Shown in pieces: positions 42,019-46,678 of a stretch of DNA of 46,678 bases. The number at the start of each line of letters is the position of its first letter. Position 1 is the stretch's first letter. The notes under the pieces were generated by a model. It did not search any database, was not told the DNA's origin, and saw only the letters and a program-made list of their open reading frames with translations. This DNA is from Bacillus salipaludis (GTDB lineage Bacteria > Bacillota > Bacilli > Bacillales_B > DSM-18226), in NCBI RefSeq assembly GCF_004358205.1, contig NZ_SMYO01000026.1, forward strand, positions 1 to 46,678, given 5' to 3'. The translations under genes were made by a program, and so were the position numbers.

Positions 42019-42888
42019 TTACCTTTGCTTTAAAGGAATCCATATCTCAGAATATAAGTCCTCACTTGAAGGGTCTTCATCTGAATACACTTCTAATTCA
42101 GGGGTTCCAGCGTGCTCATACGCATTAGATGGAAACCACTCTTGATAAATCTGCTTCCAGACTCTAGGCATAGCATCTGGCATTGGCCCGTGGACCTCAA
42201 AAACTGCCCACTTGGAAGATGGAATGTCAAGGATTTCTAAACCGTCAGGTGTTTCACCTACGTATTCCGTAGCTATCCAATAATCAATTAATTGGTCACC
42301 TTGGTACTCCTTTTTAGTAACACACACACCAAGGATACCCTCTATTTTTCCGTTGTTTATCTTAAATAATAATTCATTTGTTCCGTCTTTATGGACTTCA
42401 CCCCACATTTTAGGTATTCCTTTTATGTTGTCATCATTCAAGGTAGAAAACTCTTTTTTTACACCCACTACCTGAAAACTTTCTCTTTCCACAATTTTAT
42501 ACTTCATCGGCTCTGCCCCTTTCAGACTCACCTGGATTACCAGGCGGTTATAAGAATTAAGGATTCCTTTATTAGACCGTGCTTCTCTGGGTGTTATCCC
42601 GTGCTGCCTGCGAAATGCTTTTGAAAATGCTTCAGGAGTTTCATAGCCATATTTGAAGGCAATATCAATGATTTTGTTATTTGTATTAGAAAGTTCCTGT
42701 GCAGCTAAGGTTAAACGTCTTCGTCGTAAATATTCACCAACTGAAATATCAGTTAAAATCGTAAAAGTTCGTTGAAAATGAAAAACAGATGCTTTGGCCT
42801 CCTTTGCTATATCTCCAATTGAAATCTCCTCTAATAAGTGTTCTTCCATAAAATCTATTGCCTTTTGTAAAGATTCAATCCACTCCAT
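42019..42888 (-). CDS. AraC-type regulator with GyrI-like effector domain
   Basis: The 289-residue protein has an N-terminal AraC double HTH (about 5-105), with IGDIAKEAKASVFHFQRTF and IAFKYGYETPEAFSKAFRR followed by GITPREAR. The C-terminal GyrI-like/SOUL-type ligand domain (about 125-289) contains YWIATEYVG, LDIPSSKWAVFEVHGPMPDA and a final ELEVYSDEDP...SEIWIPL. This layout is that of Rob/BmrR-like multidrug or small-molecule sensors. AAGGAGGAG precedes the ATG. It is monocistronic; no adjacent efflux gene is present, so its targets are unknown. Confidence 0.88.
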   Translation of the reverse strand: MEWIESLQKAIDFMEEHLLEEISIGDIAKEAKASVFHFQRTFTILTDISVGEYLRRRRLTLAAQELSNTNNKIIDIAFKYGYETPEAFSKAFRRQHGITPREARSNKGILNSYNRLVIQVSLKGAEPMKYKIVERESFQVVGVKKEFSTLNDDNIKGIPKMWGEVHKDGTNELLFKINNGKIEGILGVCVTKKEYQGDQLIDYWIATEYVGETPDGLEILDIPSSKWAVFEVHGPMPDAMPRVWKQIYQEWFPSNAYEHAGTPELEVYSDEDPSSEDLYSEIWIPLKQR

Positions 42889-43035
42889 ATAGCTCCTCCT
42901 TAGTTAAATAATAATAATTAAATGTAAATAAAACCTGTCATTATATGCTTTTATTAGACTGTTTTTTATTTATACAAAATGGTTTAACTTATAATAATTT
43001 TTTATTTTAATACAAGACTTTTCTCTGAAAAATAC

Positions 43036-43057
43036 AAAAAAGGCTGCCAATGCAGCC
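43036..43057 (-). terminator. Terminator hairpin
   Basis: GGCTGC pairs with GCAGCC across a 4-nt loop, followed on the minus strand by TTTTTTGT. It lies about 170 bp after the SUFU-domain gene. Confidence 0.7.
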
Positions 43058-43135
43058 ATTTATAATTACTTCTCCATATATGAAGTGTTTTCCTTCTATG
43101 CTAATCTGAAAAGATTGTTTAATAAAAAATGGCGA

Positions 43136-43190
43136 AACCTTCTTGAAGTAAACTGCCCCGTTAGTCGAATAAGAAAAGGGACCGTCAACA
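43136..43190. repeat. Palindromic repeat family, copy 3
   Basis: CTTGAAGTAAACTGCCCCGT with TAGTCGAATAAG after it is a clear left box. The right box is decayed. It lies 34 bp beyond the SUFU-domain gene stop. Confidence 0.65.
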
Positions 43191-43224
43191 GTCATCCCCA
43201 TCTTTATCATAAGCACAATAAGAT

Positions 43225-43797
43225 TTATATTACTGAAGTCCTTTCCAAATCAAATACATTTATTTGATATTCTTCAAATAGCTGTTCTAAAGCCTTCATC
43301 CCGTTATTATCCGCAAATTGTTTTTCTTCTTCCGAAATTGGAATTGCCATTAACCAAGCCACTTGTTTTTTCTTGAACTTTATTGTTTTCAACGTATCTT
43401 CCCAAAGAAAAGGAGATAAAAATAAAATATGTTTCATAGGACTATCAGGCAGATACATATCAATTACGTTCTTAAAAATCGTTCCAAATGAACATTCAAA
43501 TTTAGAATTAATAATATTGAATGCACAAGTTGCTAAAATATTGGGGAAGCATTCAAAATCACTTGCCCCCACCAATTCAACCCTTAAAGGTAACCTGTTT
43601 CCCTCGTAGCCAATAGAAAAATCGGATAAACCAAGCGTAGAATAAGATAAGATACTTTCAAAATTTTTGTCTTCACAAGAAAGAATATCGACTGAACTCT
43701 TATGGTTATCATCATAATATTTAAAAACATTAGGCTTTCCTTCAAATGCTTTAACAGCTGTTTGTGCAAGTATTTTGTTTTCTTCTGATACACTCAT
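43225..43797 (-). CDS. SUFU-domain protein, YqcF-like immunity protein
   Basis: The 190-residue protein has the suppressor-of-fused domain layout: a central RVELVGASD segment, CAFNIINSKF, the LPDSPMKHILFLSPFLWE segment and LMAIPISEEEKQFA. The C-terminus ends in an acidic helix (ALEQLFEEYQINVFDL). In Bacillus, YqcF of this family neutralises the LXG toxin YqcG. No toxin gene is adjacent here, so this looks like an orphan immunity gene that may protect against toxins of relatives. The ribosome site is weak (TTGGGGAT). It is bounded on both sides by copies of the palindromic repeat. Confidence 0.8.
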   Translation of the reverse strand: MSVSEENKILAQTAVKAFEGKPNVFKYYDDNHKSSVDILSCEDKNFESILSYSTLGLSDFSIGYEGNRLPLRVELVGASDFECFPNILATCAFNIINSKFECSFGTIFKNVIDMYLPDSPMKHILFLSPFLWEDTLKTIKFKKKQVAWLMAIPISEEEKQFADNNGMKALEQLFEEYQINVFDLERTSVI

Positions 43798-43906
43798 TAA
43801 AATATCCCCAATACTTTTTGTTTCATCAATTTTATCATCAACGACTATCTAACCGTCAGGTAAAAAAACAAATAAGTTCGCACCAGTACCGTCTCAGTAA
43901 AATAAT

Positions 43907-44003
43907 CCTTCTTTAAGTAACCTGCCCCGTTTGTTCAATAAGAAAGGAGTTGTCGCCAAAGCAACTCCTTTTACAACTTTTGCCACCATTATTTGAACAA
44001 ACC
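43907..44003. repeat. Palindromic repeat family, copy 4
   Basis: The left box is CTTTAAGTAACCTGCCCCGT with TTGTTCAATAAG after it. The variable hairpin GGAGTTG/CAACTCC follows (43944-43968), then a diverged right box CAACTTTTGCCACC with TTTGAACAA. The right box overlaps the 3' end of the next gene. Confidence 0.65.
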
Positions 44004-44480
44004 CCATATAGTAAGGATATCCCAATATTCAAACCCTTCAATACAAATTCCAAAATTAAATGTCGGTTCAACAACGACAAAATCAAATTCACCATTTGAA
44101 TATCCACTAAAATTAACTATCCAATTAATATCTCTAAAGATGTCTTCTAAACTTAAAATAATTGCACCTGTATCAAGATAATTTAAATGAAACAAAATAA
44201 CTTGGTTCTCTTGAAGCTGTTTAGGAATTTTCTTACATAGTATTCTTAGCTGATTTACAGCTTTATAGGTGCTATGTTCAAACTTAGATTCCTCTTTATT
44301 TTCACCAAGGTTATCTATTTTGTTAAATAATTTTCTAAGTAAATCATAGGAATATTGAGGTTCAATAAATGAATCAAGATTTAAATGAATTTCTTTAGTT
44401 TTCATATCTTTAATTATATTATTTCTTTTACTCTTCATTTGAAGTAACTTAATCTTTTCCTTGCGTTCGTTTATATCCAT
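43989..44480 (-). CDS. YxiF-like protein, putative immunity protein
   Basis: The 163-residue protein has a charged helical N-terminus and a C-terminal alpha/beta part with VILFHLNYLDTGAIILSLED, FDFVVVEPTFNFGICIEGFE and a final LTIWGLF. The C-terminal pattern is like Bacillus YxiF, which is encoded in the wapA toxin-immunity neighbourhood. An immunity-type role is plausible but not shown. GAGGGGAA precedes the ATG. The last codons (FK and the stop) coincide with the right box of a palindromic repeat, so the repeat has contributed the end of the coding sequence. Confidence 0.6.
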   Translation of the reverse strand: MDINERKEKIKLLQMKSKRNNIIKDMKTKEIHLNLDSFIEPQYSYDLLRKLFNKIDNLGENKEESKFEHSTYKAVNQLRILCKKIPKQLQENQVILFHLNYLDTGAIILSLEDIFRDINWIVNFSGYSNGEFDFVVVEPTFNFGICIEGFEYWDILTIWGLFK

Positions 44481-44539
44481 TAAAGCATTCCCCTCTAACG
44501 AACATATTTATTGATTTTATTTTAACAAAAAACAAGGTT

Positions 44540-44640
44540 GCTTCTTCAACTATCCTGCCCGTTAGTGGAACAAGCAAAAAAGGCTACCGCAGCAGCCCAA
44601 TCTTATTTAACTCTTGCACCCTATAGTTTAAGTGAAAATC
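44540..44640. repeat. Palindromic repeat family, copy 5
   Basis: The left box is CTTCAACTATCCTGCCCGTT with AGTGGAACAAG after it. The hairpin GGCT-x-CCGC-x-GCAGCC follows, and the right box ACTCTTGCACCCTATAGTTT is identical to that of copy 2. Confidence 0.7.
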
Positions 44641-44673
44641 TTCACAATGTTTTGTGTAAGAGCATATAAAAAA

Positions 44674-44825
44674 GACGCCTTCTTACTAAAGAAAAGCGCC
44701 CGATTGTTGAATAAGGGAATTAAAATATTTGCACCATCAGTACACTTTATAACTTCTGTATTGACTTCAATAAAAAAGCATCGAAAAAATGGCAGCTGAT
44801 TTTTTGCTCTTGACCCGTTAATGAA
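44674..44825. repeat. Palindromic repeat family, two partial copies (6)
   Basis: GCGCCCGATTGTTGAATAAG at 44696-44715 is the same subtype as at the window's left end. A second partial box, TTTGCTCTTGACCCGTTAAT, lies at 44797-44816 after a GGCAGC segment. Between them there is no gene. Confidence 0.55.
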
Positions 44826-44850
44826 ATAAATACGTAGTATTTGCAGTTAG

Positions 44851-45183
44851 CTATCCGTTAATATTAGTACTGGACTTTTCAAAACATAAGTTAACTGTTC
44901 GTTCATTTGAACTAGTTCGATGCATTGTATTAGCAGGAACAGTAAATATTTCACCTGGTTTTAATGATACTGTTTCATTGTTTTCTAAGTCTATAAATAG
45001 TTCACCTTCTAATACATAAAATAATTCATCACAATCCTCGTGCTTATGCCAATGAAATTCCCCATTTATAACGGCTATTCTAAGTGCGTGATCATTAACT
45101 TCACTTACGATAAAATTTGTATATTCAGTTTTGTCTTGGATTAATTTATGAAGATTAAAAACTTCTAATTGACCTATTTTCAT
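44851..45183 (-). CDS. Cupin-domain protein
   Basis: The 110-residue single-domain cupin carries both conserved motifs. Motif 1 is HWHKHEDCDELFYVLEGE, with His, His and Glu ligands; motif 2 is PGEIFTVPANTMHRT, with the fourth His. It should bind one divalent metal. Small cupins of this kind are isomerases, dioxygenases or binding proteins; the substrate is unknown. AAAGGGG lies before the ATG. It is monocistronic between palindromic repeats. Confidence 0.85.
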   Translation of the reverse strand: MKIGQLEVFNLHKLIQDKTEYTNFIVSEVNDHALRIAVINGEFHWHKHEDCDELFYVLEGELFIDLENNETVSLKPGEIFTVPANTMHRTSSNERTVNLCFEKSSTNING

Positions 45184-45245
45184 GCTTTTTCCCCTTTAGA
45201 AATTTAATTCTTAATAATACTAAATTCGACAACCATTTGGAATTA

Positions 45246-45310
45246 ACTCTTCAACAATTCTGCCCTTTACTTGAATAAGAAAACGGCATTCCCCATTATT
45301 GAAGTAATGC
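45246..45310. repeat. Palindromic repeat family, copy 7
   Basis: CTTCAACAATTCTGCCCTTT with ACTTGAATAAG after it is the left box. It is followed by the hairpin GGCATT/AATGCC, which can serve as a terminator between the cupin and hydrolase genes. Confidence 0.6.
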
Positions 45311-45325
45311 CCTCGTTTAAGACGT

Positions 45326-45880
45326 TTAGTTACTAAATTTATTAATTAATTTCTCTGTTGTAAGTACCGTAGCAAATTCATTATGTAATGTAGCTAAAGA
45401 TACATTATGGATAGTTTCAGCATTATAATAAGTGTTATTTTGGTCCTTCATACCAAAGGCTGCAGTTGCATCTGAAATCAGGTAAGTTTTGAAACCTAAA
45501 TTTCCGCTCATTCGAGTGGTTGTAGATACACAATGAGGTGTAGTTAAACCAGTTATAACTACTGTTGATATTTGATTTTCTCTTAAATACTCTTCTAAAT
45601 TAGTACCAATAAAACTACTATTTACTTTCTTAGTTATAATTACTTCTCCATTAATAGGTTTAACCATTTCTTTAAATTCAAATCCCTCATTCTTAGGGTA
45701 AAAAACCGAAGAAGGGGTATCAGACATATGCTGTATGTAAATAACTCTCCAATTTTTTTCTCTCCAAAACTTTAATATATTGCTAATATTTTTTTCTGCG
45801 TTTAGATTATTTCGTTCTCCCCATTTTTTATCATCAAATGCTTTTTGTACATCTATAATAATTAAAGCAATTTCACCCAT
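45326..45880 (-). CDS. Isochorismatase-family cysteine hydrolase
   Basis: The 184-residue protein carries the Asp-Lys-Cys catalytic triad of the family: Asp10 in IIIDVQKAF, Lys84 or Lys85 in ITKKVNSSF, and Cys117 in TTPHCVSTT. The cis-peptide motif precedes the cysteine (VVITGLTTPHC). Members hydrolyse amides or isochorismate; nicotinamidase-like activity would need further metal ligands (Asp, His, His) that I do not see clearly. The substrate is therefore unknown. GGAGGAAA precedes the ATG. It stands alone between two repeats. Confidence 0.87.
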   Translation of the reverse strand: MGEIALIIIDVQKAFDDKKWGERNNLNAEKNISNILKFWREKNWRVIYIQHMSDTPSSVFYPKNEGFEFKEMVKPINGEVIITKKVNSSFIGTNLEEYLRENQISTVVITGLTTPHCVSTTTRMSGNLGFKTYLISDATAAFGMKDQNNTYYNAETIHNVSLATLHNEFATVLTTEKLINKFSN

Positions 45881-45942
45881 TTTTTTCCTCCAAGATTTAA
45901 TGCATTACATTCTAATATACAGATAACACTTTGTAAATAAAA

Positions 45943-46012
45943 TTCCTTCTTGAACTAAATGGCCCAATTCATTAAGAAGAGCGCATTTCTTATTCTAGAA
46001 ATGCGCCCTTTT
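45943..46012. repeat. Palindromic repeat family, copy 8
   Basis: CTTGAACTAAATGGCCCAAT with TCATTAAGAAG after it is the left box. It is followed by a strong hairpin GCGCATTTC/GAAATGCGC (45980-46005) that ends the DUF3784 transcript. Confidence 0.6.
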
Positions 46013-46032
46013 CTGGAAAAAGAATCTTCTTA

Positions 46033-46335
46033 TCACTTAATCTGAAAATAAGGAAGGGTATGAAAAAGGGAGCCTAAAACAGCTAAAAAAACTACAACAC
46101 CTACATAAACATATATTACAAAAGAACCAAATATCGTTATCAAAATAGGAAAAAATAGAGATAAGACACCAATTATAGCAGTAATGATACCGACTCTTTT
46201 TGCCAATTTGTCCTTATCGCCAAAAAAATTATTGTCACTATATCCGATAATAAGAAAAAGCATTTTCTTTTTCCAAATTAAATAAGAAATAATTAAGAAG
46301 ACGGCAGCTATACAGAAACTGGTTAATAAATTCAT
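46033..46335 (-). CDS. DUF3784 family membrane protein
   Basis: The protein has about 100 residues and three hydrophobic segments. The DUF3784 pattern is visible: a first helix ending before IWKKKMLFLIIGYSDN, then KDKLAKRVGIITAIIGV. The family is of unknown function. I chose the ATG at 46335, with GAGGTG 5 nt upstream; the frame's GTG at 46341 lies inside that site. It is the rightmost gene of the window. Confidence 0.75.
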   Translation of the reverse strand: MNLLTSFCIAAVFLIISYLIWKKKMLFLIIGYSDNNFFGDKDKLAKRVGIITAIIGVLSLFFPILITIFGSFVIYVYVGVVVFLAVLGSLFHTLPYFQIK

Positions 46336-46427
46336 TATCACACCTCACATTAAAGGTATTTTTGGGGGCTCCTATATTCTTATATTTTACCATAATTGTC
46401 CAGTCCCTTTCGACTTTTACTCCACAT

Positions 46428-46555
46428 AATGGCCCGATTGTTGAAAAAAAGCTAATGGCGATTGTTCAACTAAACTGCCCCTTTAGTGCAATAAGAAAAA
46501 GCTGCCACAATGACAGCTTGATCTACAACTCTTGCACCCGTTCGTAATATAAGGT
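46428..46555. repeat. Palindromic repeat family, copy 9 (compound)
   Basis: TGGCCCGATTGTTGAAAAAA (46430-46449) comes first. A full left box, TTCAACTAAACTGCCCCTTT with AGTGCAATAAG, follows. Then come the hairpin AAGCTG/CAGCTT and a right box CAACTCTTGCACCCGTTCGT. It is the best-preserved compound example. Confidence 0.7.
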
Positions 46556-46587
46556 TAGCCAGATTTTTCTGGTTGACCTTTTTTTAA
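46551..46587 (+). terminator. Terminator-like hairpin
   Basis: AAGGTTAGCCAGA pairs with TCTGGTTGACCTT (two mismatches) and is followed by a run of T on the plus strand. Confidence 0.65.
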
Positions 46588-46603
46588 TTGGTTTTATTAT
46601 ATC

Positions 46604-46671
46604 GGTAGTCGGGGGAGGACGTAGCACCCGTGGGTCTTGAACCCGTCAAGTAAACTGTCCACCCCCTACTT
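46604..46671. repeat. Nested inverted repeat at the window edge
   Basis: GGGGGAGGAC (46611-46620) faces GTCCACCCCC (46657-46666), and GGGTCTTGAACCC forms an inner hairpin (46632-46644). It is more GC-rich than its surroundings and may be the end of a mobile element or a folded RNA that continues past the window. Confidence 0.4.
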
Positions 46672-46678
46672 GTATAAT

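Noticed and set aside
43007..43216. 69-codon minus-strand frame
   Set aside because: It runs through a palindromic repeat copy and a terminator hairpin, so it is most likely chance.
40503..46555. Integron attC sites as the explanation of the repeats
   Set aside because: Some boxes contain a GTT-purine-rich stretch, but paired R and L boxes with the usual spacing are not present and no integrase was seen.
46604..46671. tRNA or rRNA gene end
   Set aside because: No cloverleaf, anticodon arm, TTCRANY loop in the right context or CCA end can be placed.

Overview
The window is low-GC Gram-positive DNA from a spore-former of the Bacillaceae type. The evidence is strong AGGAGG-type ribosome binding sites, perfect or near-perfect CcpA cre boxes, a BlaI/BlaR1-controlled class A beta-lactamase, an LplABC-type sugar importer with a YesM/YesN two-component system, a YqcF-like SUFU immunity protein, DUF3231, and a nadE remnant close to the Bacillus enzyme. 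The species cannot be fixed from this sequence.

Layout. (1) 1-800: a 5' stub of an ardC-type antirestriction gene behind a ~550-nt structured leader. (2) 1.4-3.0 kb: a small membrane-protein pair, a 46-codon ORF and a decayed oxidoreductase. (3) 3.1-18.1 kb: a complete fructan-utilisation locus, all on the minus strand. It encodes a YesM sensor kinase, YesN regulator and membrane-anchored binding protein, then the LplB/LplC/LplA-type importer (no ATPase encoded), a cytoplasmic GH32 fructosidase, a secreted 1263-residue multimodular GH32 fructanase and a PfkB-type fructokinase. Extracellular fructan would be cut, imported as oligosaccharides, hydrolysed inside and phosphorylated, under two-component and CcpA control. 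(4) 18.3-19.7 kb: a hairpin cluster and a frameshifted radC-like gene behind a second copy of the structured leader. The two leaders are direct repeats bracketing the fructan locus. (5) 20.3-24.0 kb: a lipoprotein polysaccharide deacetylase, an IS3-like end palindrome, a membrane-protein fragment and a secreted HAD phosphatase. (6) 24.2-30.4 kb: two paralogous MFS transporters. One is in an operon with RidA and a TIM-barrel epimerase next to a YheO/DauR-like regulator; the other is opposite a DeoR-family repressor with tandem operator-like repeats. (7) 30.5-36.4 kb: a graveyard (recombinase tail, agmatinase, a small decayed gene, nadE) around an intact S53 sedolisin-type peptidase. (8) 36.5-40.4 kb: the beta-lactamase, a penicillin-binding-protein remnant and blaR1-blaI, with several BlaI-type operators. 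(9) 40.5-46.7 kb: mostly single-gene units (DUF3231, AraC/GyrI, SUFU immunity, YxiF-like, cupin, isochorismatase-type hydrolase, DUF3784), separated by copies of a degenerate palindromic repeat that is rare in the rest of the window.

About ten broken genes show a region shaped by repeated insertion, deletion and decay. No tRNA, rRNA or CRISPR array was seen. Family assignments come from reading motifs, not from database searches.
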